This document shows positions 50,319 through 57,598 of a stretch of 64,000 nucleotides of DNA, in pieces. The stretch is from Parafrankia sp. EUN1f. GTDB taxonomy: Bacteria; Actinomycetota; Actinomycetes; Frankiales; Frankiaceae. The stretch is from contig NZ_ADGX01000033.1 of the NCBI RefSeq assembly GCF_000177675.1, positions 1 to 64,000 of the forward strand, given 5' to 3'. Below the pieces are notes generated by a model that was given only the letters and a program-made list of their open reading frames with translations, was not told the origin of the DNA and did no database searches. The first letter of the stretch is position 1. Every line of letters starts with the position of its first letter. Made by a program: the position numbers and the translations under genes.

Positions 50319-50815
50319 CCCCGCCCTGGCAGCCGTTACGGGCCGCAGGGTGGCAACTGTCGGACGACCCCGAGCTCCTGGACCGCCCCAAGGTGTGGAG
50401 ATGGTTGTCGCTGGAGGCTCCGTGGGCGCGCGGCCGTAGCCAGGAGGCCGTGTACACCGCGCTTGACCATTCCCTCACCGTGGGCGTCTACGATCCGGCC
50501 GGTCTGCAGCGGGGAGTCGCCCGTTGCGTGACCGACCGGGTGGCGGTCGGTTTCATCGACGACGTCTTCGTCGATGCGGACCATCGTGGGAAAGGAGTTG
50601 GGCACTGGCTGGTCTGTGGGCTGCTCCAGCACCGACTGTTACGCGAAATCCCGCAGTTCACGCTGGTGACAGAGGATGCCCATACCCACTATGCCGCTGC
50701 CGGCTTCACGTCCCTGGCCAGAATCCAGCGGTGGATGCAGTGGCGACGCGACGTCGGCTCCGCGTACACGCCCGATCCCTGGGCGCCGGATTCCCCGCCC
50801 GGCTCCGCCGGTTGA
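50315..50815 (+). CDS. GNAT-family N-acetyltransferase
   Basis: Acetyltransferase of 166 residues. The CoA-binding segment is VGFIDDVFVDADHRGKGVGHWLVCGLLQH near 88-116, with R-x-K-G-x-G as expected, and the C-terminal block is FTLVTEDAHTHYAAAGFTSLARIQRWMQW. The N-terminal WRWLSLEAPWARGRSQEAVYTALDHSLTVGVYD is typical of a subgroup of small bacterial GNATs. The GTG start overlaps the SRPBCC stop, so the two are coupled. Confidence 0.87.
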   Translation: MTPPWQPLRAAGWQLSDDPELLDRPKVWRWLSLEAPWARGRSQEAVYTALDHSLTVGVYDPAGLQRGVARCVTDRVAVGFIDDVFVDADHRGKGVGHWLVCGLLQHRLLREIPQFTLVTEDAHTHYAAAGFTSLARIQRWMQWRRDVGSAYTPDPWAPDSPPGSAG

Positions 50816-50973
50816 GCAACCGGATCCACCGGTCGCCCCTGCCCGCCGGTGGCGCCTGGGACGATGCCGGCCCGCCTGACAATGCGTCCGTACTATGTTT
50901 GTCCGGATAATCACGTTGCTGGCCATGGACCGGGTGGCTCCTCGACCGGGTCCGGATCCGAGGAGACACCGTC

Positions 50974-51279
50974 ATGGCGACCTATGTCCTGGTGCACGGG
51001 AGCGGGCGTGGCGGTTGGTGCTACCAGCCCTTCGCCCGCAGGTTACGCGGCGCCGGTCACGAGGTGCGTACCCCCACGTTGACCGGCCTGGGCGAACGCT
51101 CGCACCTGCCCAGCCCGCAGGTCGACCTCGACCTGCACATCCAGGACGTCGTCGCGATGGAGCAGGCGCGCTCCGCCGGACGGTTGTGGTCCATCGACAC
51201 CGGCCACGACCTGCTGATCATCGAGTCGGTGGCGGTCACGAACGCACTGGTCGAGGTCGCCGGTGACGCCGGGCAGTGA
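50974..51279 (+). pseudogene. alpha/beta hydrolase with the catalytic core deleted in frame
   Basis: A protein of 101 residues would be made. Residues 1-61 (YVLVHGSGRGGWCYQPFARRLRGAGHEVRTPTLTGLGERSHL...VDLDLHIQDVVA) match the N-terminus of an EstC-like hydrolase, and residues 72-95 (SIDTGHDLLIIESVAVTNALVEVA) match its extreme C-terminus with the catalytic His. The central 130 or so residues, including the Ser nucleophile elbow and the acid, are missing. The start has a good GAGGAGA site. The 3' end overlaps the PucR gene by 17 nt. It cannot be an active hydrolase. Confidence 0.8.
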
Positions 51280-52582
51280 TGCGGCGGCTCCGGGCGCGTC
51301 CGCGTCCGCGTGGCTCTACGAGTCGGTGGGGCGGCTGTCCGACACGGCGGTCGCCGCGTTCGGCGGCCTGCCGTGGTACACCCGGCTGTCCGCGCACAGC
51401 CGGTCCTGGGTCCGGCTCATCGTGCACCAGGAGATCGCCACGATGGCGCAGAGCCTGGTGGCGGCGCGGGCGCCCTCGCTGCAGAACGTCTTCTCCGGAG
51501 TGCCCGCGGAGGTGGCCCGGCAGATCTCGTTCGACCAGACCGTCGAGCTGCTCCAGGTCACCGTCGACGTCGTCCTGCGCGTGGCGAACGCGGAGGCGGA
51601 CGAGGCCCTGGACCCCGCCACGTCCGCGGTGCTGCGCGCCGAGCTGGAGCGGTACGGCCGCGAGGTCGCCTTCCAGGCGGCGACCGTCTACGCGAAGGCG
51701 GCCGAGCATCGGGGCCGCGCGGTGGCGGGTCGACGCGCGCTGCTGCTCGAGGCGCTCGTCGACGGGCGTGAGGACCAGATCGCGGCGCGGGCCGCCGACG
51801 TGGTTCCGCTCGGGCTCCCGGTACGCATCCTCGGGATGAACCCGCCCGAGGGCGGGACCGACCCGCTGCTCGACGAGATCGCCCGGATTGCCGGCCGTCT
51901 CGGGCTGGTCGCCTGCGCCGCGTCCCGTGGAAAGGCAGTGGTCGTGATCGCCGTCCAGGGGCCCTCCTCGGCGACGGCCGCGACCGGCGGCGGGCCCACG
52001 GTGTTCGCCGCGGATCCGGCGGCTGCCGCGGTCGCTGCCGGCACCGGAGGCGGGAGCCGGAGTGGCGCGGGCACAGCCACGGAGGGCGGCGCTCCGGTCG
52101 ATCTGGTCGGCGGGCTGCGAGGGCTGGTCGACGGCCTCGCCGGCCCGGGGATCGTCATCAGCGAGCCGGTCGCGTCGGTGGCCCGGGCGGGCCCCGCGAC
52201 GGCGGCCGTACTGTCCGGGCTGCGGGCGCTCGCCGCATGGCCGGGGAACCCGGCGGTGGTCAGCACCGAGGATCTACTCGTCGAGCGGGTGCTGTGCGGG
52301 GACACCCAGGCCGCCCGGCAACTGGTGGCGACCTGCGTGGACCCGCTCGTCAGCGCCGGCCACGGGCTGGTGGAGACGGTGGACGCGATGCTGCGCTGCG
52401 ACGGCTCCCCCGAGGCCGCCGCCCGCAGCCTGCCGGTGCACGTCAACACCCTGCGCTACCGCATCACGAAAATCGTCAGCCTGACCGGGCGAGATCCACG
52501 CCGGTACCGGGACGCCAGCGCGCTGCGGATCGCCTTCGCCCTCGCCCGCACCGGTACGACCCCATCGGTGCTTCTCCCGTAG
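51263..52582 (+). CDS. PucR/CdaR-type transcriptional regulator
   Basis: Regulator of 439 residues. The N-terminal half is helical (YTRLSAHSRSWVRLIVHQEIA...ISFDQTVELLQVTVDVVLRV), the middle resembles a GGDEF-like effector domain with an Ala/Gly-rich insertion near 235-270, and the C-terminus is a PucR-type HTH: LLVERVLCGDTQAARQLV...SPEAAARSLPVHVNTLRYRITKIVSLTGRDPRRYRDASALRIAFAL. Targets are unknown; neighbours include the secreted-protein gene at 52606 and the deleted hydrolase. GTG 51263 follows GAGGT by 5 nt. Confidence 0.88.
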   Translation: MTPGSDAAAPGASASAWLYESVGRLSDTAVAAFGGLPWYTRLSAHSRSWVRLIVHQEIATMAQSLVAARAPSLQNVFSGVPAEVARQISFDQTVELLQVTVDVVLRVANAEADEALDPATSAVLRAELERYGREVAFQAATVYAKAAEHRGRAVAGRRALLLEALVDGREDQIAARAADVVPLGLPVRILGMNPPEGGTDPLLDEIARIAGRLGLVACAASRGKAVVVIAVQGPSSATAATGGGPTVFAADPAAAAVAAGTGGGSRSGAGTATEGGAPVDLVGGLRGLVDGLAGPGIVISEPVASVARAGPATAAVLSGLRALAAWPGNPAVVSTEDLLVERVLCGDTQAARQLVATCVDPLVSAGHGLVETVDAMLRCDGSPEAAARSLPVHVNTLRYRITKIVSLTGRDPRRYRDASALRIAFALARTGTTPSVLLP

Positions 52583-52605
52583 CCAGACCCCTCCAGGAGG
52601 ACGCC

Positions 52606-52942
52606 GTGCGGACAGCAGCCGTGCAGACCTCGACGAGACCGACCCGGCGGCGCCCAGCCGCTGCCCGAGCGCTGGCCGTCACGGCCGCGGGCGCTGTCAC
52701 GGCTGCCTTCCTGGCCGTGCCCGCGCACGCCTCGTCCTCGTCCTCGACCTCGACCGAGCCGGCCGGTCAGACCGGTCCGGCCTGCTGCCGCGGGCGGCGA
52801 GACCTGGCGTGTCGACGTCGCGAACCCCGCCCACGCCGTCAAGGTCGCCACACATCCGCTGCTGGCCTTCCCCGATGATCTGACCGTCACCGCCGAAGGG
52901 TTGACGCGTCAACCGGAGCCGGGCCGGGCCGTCAGTCGGTGA
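52606..52942 (+). pseudogene. secreted-protein gene broken by a frameshift
   Basis: GTG 52606 has a strong AGGAGG site 5 nt upstream and begins a clear signal peptide (ARALAVTAAGAVTAAFLAVPAHASS). In this frame the sequence after about residue 55 becomes Arg/Cys-rich. In another frame a coding-like stretch GETWRVDVANPAHAVKVATHPLLAFPDDLTVTAEG continues to a stop at 52940-52942. The switch is near 52730-52790, in or after a slippage-prone CTCGTCCTCGTCCTCGACC stretch. Either the gene is dead or the base count there is wrong. Its 3' end overlaps the convergent lipoprotein gene. Function not recognised. Confidence 0.55.
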
Positions 52943-54281
52943 GGCGCGTGCCGCACCATCGCTCGGTGCCGTCGGCGGCGCGGCGGCTCTCGAAGGCGGT
53001 GCCGTTCTCGTTCACCGTGGCAAAGCGGTAGCACAGGGAAAGACTGGTCCGGTTGGTGCTGAAGTCCACTCCCCCGGGAATGAGCCCGGCGGCATCGTAG
53101 TCGGTGAGCCCGCGCAGGGTTTTCTGGAACGATGCCCGGGTCGGGCAGGGGCCGGCGAGCTCCAGGCCCCGGAGCAGCATGTCGGCGGTGATGTAGGAGT
53201 TCAGCACGAGGTTCTGGTCCGGGTCGGACACCTGGGGCGCGAAACGGCCCATCGCGTCTCGGTAGGTCTTCAGCGCGGGATCCTTCGACTCCCACGGGAT
53301 CTGGACGAAGTAGGCGGACACCCCGGCGAACTGCCGGCCGTCGCCGGCGAGCACGCTCCGGTCGTAGGCGAGCGGGGAAAGCACCATCTTGAAACCGACC
53401 CCCGCCTCGCGGGCGGCCGCCAGGAGCTCCCGCAGGCCGGCGAGCTCCATGGAGACGATCAGGCCGTCGGCACCGCTTTCCCGGATGGCCTTGACCGTCC
53501 GCGCCGCCGAGGTCGCGCCCAGGCGGTACGGGATGCGGGAGACCACGTCAACGCCCTGCGACCGCATGCTCGCGACCATCTGGTCCCCGAGAACCTGCGC
53601 GGAGTCCGAGACCGGGTCCTCCACCACGGCGGCCCGCGTCACACCCTGCGCCCGGGCGAAGACACCGAACGTGGTGACCGAGTCCTCGGAGGCGTAGATG
53701 TAGGTTGCCGCGAACATGTTCTCGTAGTTGCTCCAGGCCTGCTCGGCCGCGATGCCGAGCACCGGGATGCCGTTGGCCGCCAGCAGGTCTGCCGACCCCG
53801 ACGCCGCCGTCGTGAACTCCGCGAGCACGAAGACGTTCTCCCGCTCGATCAGCCGGTGCGCCACGGCCAGGTTGGTCTCGTTCTGCGCGGCGTCGTCGGC
53901 CGGCACCGCTTCGATGCGGCGCCCGTGCACGCCACCCGCCTCGTTCGCCAGCGCGATCCTGGCCTCGAAACCGCTACGCGCCAGGCTGAACGCGAGGGCG
54001 AGGGGGCCGGTGTCCGGGTAGACCAGACCGACTCGCACCGTGCTGCCGGCGAAGCCCGGCGTCGTGCAGGCCGGTACCGGCGGCGACGCGTCGCCCCTGG
54101 CCCTGCCACAGGCCGCGAGGAGCAGTACCAGCACCAGTCCCAGCGCCGCGCCGGAGGTTCCCGCGACCCGCCGCGGCCGCCGTGCGCGCCTGCCTGGACG
54201 ACACCGGGCAGGCCGCGCCGAGGCCCCGCGGCCAGGTTGTGCAGCACCGCGCCGGGAAGCGGCGGATATCCGTAATTCCAC
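52932..54281 (-). CDS. ABC transporter substrate-binding lipoprotein, Leu/Ile/Val-type (orphan)
   Basis: Third paralogue of the proteins at 186 and 6988; 449 residues from GTG 54281. An unusually long Arg-rich N-region of about 45 residues precedes the hydrophobic core and lipobox (LGLVLVLLLAACG). Family features follow: CTTPGFAGSTVRVGLVYPDTGPLALAF, EAGGVHGRRIEA, and the C-terminal CPTRASF...DYDAAGL...SLCYRFATVN...ERWCGTRL. No transporter partner is adjacent. The start is uncertain because of the long N-region. Leader element C lies 24 nt upstream, in the sense of this gene. Confidence 0.88.
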   Translation of the reverse strand: MELRISAASRRGAAQPGRGASARPARCRPGRRARRPRRVAGTSGAALGLVLVLLLAACGRARGDASPPVPACTTPGFAGSTVRVGLVYPDTGPLALAFSLARSGFEARIALANEAGGVHGRRIEAVPADDAAQNETNLAVAHRLIERENVFVLAEFTTAASGSADLLAANGIPVLGIAAEQAWSNYENMFAATYIYASEDSVTTFGVFARAQGVTRAAVVEDPVSDSAQVLGDQMVASMRSQGVDVVSRIPYRLGATSAARTVKAIRESGADGLIVSMELAGLRELLAAAREAGVGFKMVLSPLAYDRSVLAGDGRQFAGVSAYFVQIPWESKDPALKTYRDAMGRFAPQVSDPDQNLVLNSYITADMLLRGLELAGPCPTRASFQKTLRGLTDYDAAGLIPGGVDFSTNRTSLSLCYRFATVNENGTAFESRRAADGTERWCGTRLTD

Positions 54282-54304
54282 TGAACGCTGTCACCCCCCA
54301 GAAG

Positions 54305-54372
54305 TGAGCCTTTTCCATCGCCGACTCGTGCACGACGGCCCTGACCGTGCACCGCGAGATGGAGAAGGCTCA
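54305..54372 (-). promoter_or_regulatory. leader element copy C (repeated inverted-repeat element)
   Basis: On the minus strand it begins TGAGCCTTCTCCATC (plus 54358-54372) and ends GATGGAAAAGGCTCA (plus 54305-54319), a 15-position stem with one C-A mismatch. The interior TCTCGCGGTGCACGG is nearly the same as copies A and B. An inner hairpin GTGCACG/CGTGCAC is also possible in this copy. It lies in the leader of the binding lipoprotein gene starting at 54281, just after the broken MFS gene. Confidence 0.65.
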
Positions 54373-54417
54373 TTGAGGTGAGCCTAGCGATTACGATGTG
54401 AGAAGTCTCCCACAGAA

Positions 54418-56084
54418 TCATCGGACGTGGCGCCGTGCCCGCCCGGTCGAAATCGGGCCGGCGAATTGCGTGCGAGGAATCATAACCGCGGCTCCGGCGA
54501 GGCGATGTGCTCCCCCGCGCCGTCGATGCCGGGGAGCTCGCCGTAAAGTGAGCAGGCTGACAACCGCTCCGGCGGCGACCAGTGCGGCCGACACCTCCAA
54601 CCCGCGGGCGTAGCCGGCGACGAATGCCTCCGGGAAGGCCGCGCCATCCGCCATCAGTGCGCGTTGTCGGGAAAGCAGAATCGCGCCGGTCAACGCCACC
54701 CCCAGCACACCCGACACCTCACGGGCGGAACTGAGCACAGCTGAGGCCATGCCCTCGGTCGAGGCCGGGAGAACCTCCAGGATCCGGGACGTCATCGGCG
54801 TCGTCAGGGCCGAGCCCGCCCCGATGACGACCAGGCCCGGCACGAGCTCGACGAAGGTGGCGTCCACCGGAATCCAGGCGATGATCAGCAGCCCACCGGC
54901 CACCATCAGCAGCCCGCCGGCCACCGTCCAGTGCGCGCCGCACCGGCGGGCCAGCAGACCGGCGGGGGGAACCATCACGATCAGGGCCAGCGCGAGCGGA
55001 ACAAATGCCAGGCCGGCCCGGGTGGGGCTGTAACCCAGCACGAGCTGCAGAAACAGGGCGGTGAAGAAGAAGACCCCGTTAACCCCGAGCCCCCACAGGA
55101 CCTGGGCGACGATTCCGCCGCTGAACGCCCGCAACCGGAACAGGTTCAGGGCCACCATGGGCTCCCTGGCACGTCCCTCGATCACCAGGAACATGGTGCC
55201 GGCCACCGCCGCGACGGCGAAGGACAGCAGGATGCGGGCCGACCCGAATCCCAGCGTGTTGCCTTCGACCAGCGCATATGTGAGGGCCAGCAGCGCGAGC
55301 CCGGACAGCACGACACCGGGCAGATCGAGCCGCGGCCGTCGGCCGCCGTGCTCGGGTCGCCACGGCTGACCGCGGCTCGCCCGCGCGGCCAGGAGCATGG
55401 CGAGCGCGCACACCGGCAGGTTCAGGTAAAAGATCCAGCTCCAGTGGGCGTACTGGGTGATCGTCCCACCGACGGCGGGGCCGAGGGCGAGCGCGACGGC
55501 GATGGCGGCGGTGAGGACACCGGCGCCGAGATGGCGATCCCGCTCGTCCAGGTCGGCGGCGAGGATCGCCAGCGCCGCCGGCAGCGCCAACGCTCCCCCG
55601 CCCCCTGCGCCAGCCGCGCGAGGATCAGGGCGAGGGAGGTGTCCGCGGCGCCGGCGACACCGGAGAACACCGCGAAGACCGCCAGCCCCAGCAGGAGGAC
55701 CCGCCAGCGGCCGAACAGGTCGGTGAGACGTCCGCCCAGCAGCAGCAGGCTGGAGAAGGCGAGGATGTAGCTCGTCGCCACCCATTCCAGCCCGGCCGCG
55801 GACAGCGCGAAGTCGCGCTGCATGGAGGGCAGCGCGACGTTCACGACCGTGTTGTCCAGCGCCGTGATGAACGCCGCGAGCCCGATCGGCGCGATCGCCT
55901 TGCGTCCGGGCAGGACGCCGGCCACGGCCCGCTGTCGCCGCCGCCGCCCCGCCCTCCGGGCCGGCCGGCCCGGCCGCCGAATCTCCGGGCCACCCGCCGG
56001 GCGGCCCGCAGGCGCAGCTGCCCGGTCGGCTGTCCCCTCAGCCGTCGGGTCGGCTGTCCCCTCGTCCGTCCGGATGGACGTCAT
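54418..56084 (-). pseudogene. DHA2-type MFS exporter, frameshifted
   Basis: Two frames together encode a 14-helix drug/lipid exporter (EmrB/QacA-like). The first, from about 56084, reads IAPIGLAAFITALDNTVVNVALPSMQRDFALSAAGLEWVATSYILAFSSLLLLGGRLTDLFGRWR and LILARLAQGAG. The rest continues in the next frame with GALALPAALAILAADLDERDRHLGAGVLTAAIAVALALGPAVGG to 54418. The break lies at two CCCCC runs (55595-55599 and 55601-55605), where one base seems lost. It may be a real inactivation or a sequence error. GTG 56099 is an alternative start. As last gene of the PKS operon it could export the product. Confidence 0.82.
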
Positions 56085-56134
56085 TTCGATGCTTGTCACC
56101 GGTACTGAACCAACCGTCGCCCGCTGGTGCGGCG

Positions 56135-57574
56135 CTAGGCCGCGGGCAGGCCGAGGCCTGCGGCCAGCGTCGGCCACGACCGGACGAGCTGGCGGTCCCA
56201 GTACTTCCAGCTGTGCGTGCCGTTGCCGTAGAAGTCCGTCACCACCGGCAGTCGTCCCGCGTTCGCCGACCGGATGAACGCCTGGCCGTTGCTGTTGGTG
56301 GCCATCTCGAAGGGGTCGTCGGTGGCGCCGGCGGCATCCAACGGGCCTGGTTTCCCGTTACCCGACGAGACATAGAGGTTGATCCCGCGCAGCCTGGTGA
56401 TCAGGTCGGCGGGGTTTCGCTTCGCCCAGACCCCCAGGAACAGCACCGGGTCCCCCCACATGGCCCAGGAGATCTGCCCTTCCCGCACCAGCAGGCCCTG
56501 GATCAGCCCCGAGGAGAGGAAACCGATGGTGTCGACCACACCGCTGTAGGACGCGGCGGCGCCGTAGGCCCCGGGGTGCAGCGCGGAGAGCGCGAACGCC
56601 GCGTACCCGCCGACCGACGCGCCGGCGATGGCGGCGCGGCCGGAGGCACGGTAGCCGCGCTGGAGGATCTGCGGGAGCTCGGTGGCCAGGAAGGTGTCGT
56701 AGCCCCAGCCCTTGCGCAGCACGCCGATGTTGAGCCAGTTCGTCCCGAACCCGGCGGAGCCGTCGCTGGGCATGACCACCAGCGCCTGCTTGTCCGCGGC
56801 GAAGGAGCGGATGTTGGTGAACACCGACCAGGACTGGTAGTCCGCCTTCTCGCAGCAGCCGTGGATGAGGTAGAGCGACGGCCAGGTCTGCGCCGGGCTG
56901 CCCGCCCATCCCGTGGGGAGGATCACCCGCACCGGGGCGGCCCCGTTCAGCGCCGGCGAAACGATCATGAGGTCGACGGTGCGGTCGTCCACCCGTGACT
57001 CGTAGGCGACGTACGCCCCGTCGTCCGCCATGGCCGCCACCGAGCCGATGACCGGGACGGTTCCCGCGTTCGGAACGCCCATGGTGGCGGTCGCGGGAAC
57101 CAGCCCGGTGAGCTGGTTGAGGCCGCCGTTCACGCTGCGGTTCACCTGGGTCAGCGGAGCCACGGCCGTTCCCGGCACCCGTGCGGCCAGGGTCGCCGCA
57201 CTGACACGGGTGGTGGACGTCCCCGTCGAGAACGCGACCGCCTCCGTCCCCGGACCGGCGGGGCCGGCGGGCCCCGCCGGCCCCGCTTCGGTCAGCCCGG
57301 GCGCCAGGCCGACCGCGGCCAGCACCAGCGCACCGGCGAGCAGCCGCGCCGGGAGGCCAGGGCGGCCACCGCCCGATCGCCGTCCCGACGCGACTGATCC
57401 GTCCAGGTGCCGCTTCGGCGATACCGGTCCGTCCGAGGGCCTTCTCTGCGACGCTAATCGCCGCGGGCGGCGGTCGCGGGGCGGGTCCGTCGGGGCGGTG
57501 TTGCCGGTGTTGCCGGCGTGCTGCGTCGGGCCGGTCCCGGTCGTCTCGGGCCCCGTCCCCGGTGTCGTGTCCAT
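56135..57574 (-). CDS. antigen 85-like/esterase D-family exported alpha/beta hydrolase
   Basis: Exported protein of 479 residues. An unstructured N-terminus (1-72) precedes a signal-anchor helix (LLAGALVLAAVGLAPGLTEAG), a Gly/Pro linker and the hydrolase body from about 165. Features are VRVILPTGWAGSPAQTWPSLYLIHGCCEKADYQSW, DGSAGFGTNWL, nucleophile GASVGGYAAFALSALHPGAYGAAASYSG and the histidine in GNGTHSWKYWDRQL. This matches the Ag85 mycolyltransferase/esterase D superfamily, so acyl transfer to a surface glycan or sugar is possible. ATG 57574 follows a GGAGAAGG site by 7 nt. It lies 24 nt after the carboxylase gene and 50 nt before the exporter. Confidence 0.87.
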   Translation of the reverse strand: MDTTPGTGPETTGTGPTQHAGNTGNTAPTDPPRDRRPRRLASQRRPSDGPVSPKRHLDGSVASGRRSGGGRPGLPARLLAGALVLAAVGLAPGLTEAGPAGPAGPAGPGTEAVAFSTGTSTTRVSAATLAARVPGTAVAPLTQVNRSVNGGLNQLTGLVPATATMGVPNAGTVPVIGSVAAMADDGAYVAYESRVDDRTVDLMIVSPALNGAAPVRVILPTGWAGSPAQTWPSLYLIHGCCEKADYQSWSVFTNIRSFAADKQALVVMPSDGSAGFGTNWLNIGVLRKGWGYDTFLATELPQILQRGYRASGRAAIAGASVGGYAAFALSALHPGAYGAAASYSGVVDTIGFLSSGLIQGLLVREGQISWAMWGDPVLFLGVWAKRNPADLITRLRGINLYVSSGNGKPGPLDAAGATDDPFEMATNSNGQAFIRSANAGRLPVVTDFYGNGTHSWKYWDRQLVRSWPTLAAGLGLPAA

Positions 57575-57598
57575 CTCGTTGCCTTCTCCCACGGCCCG

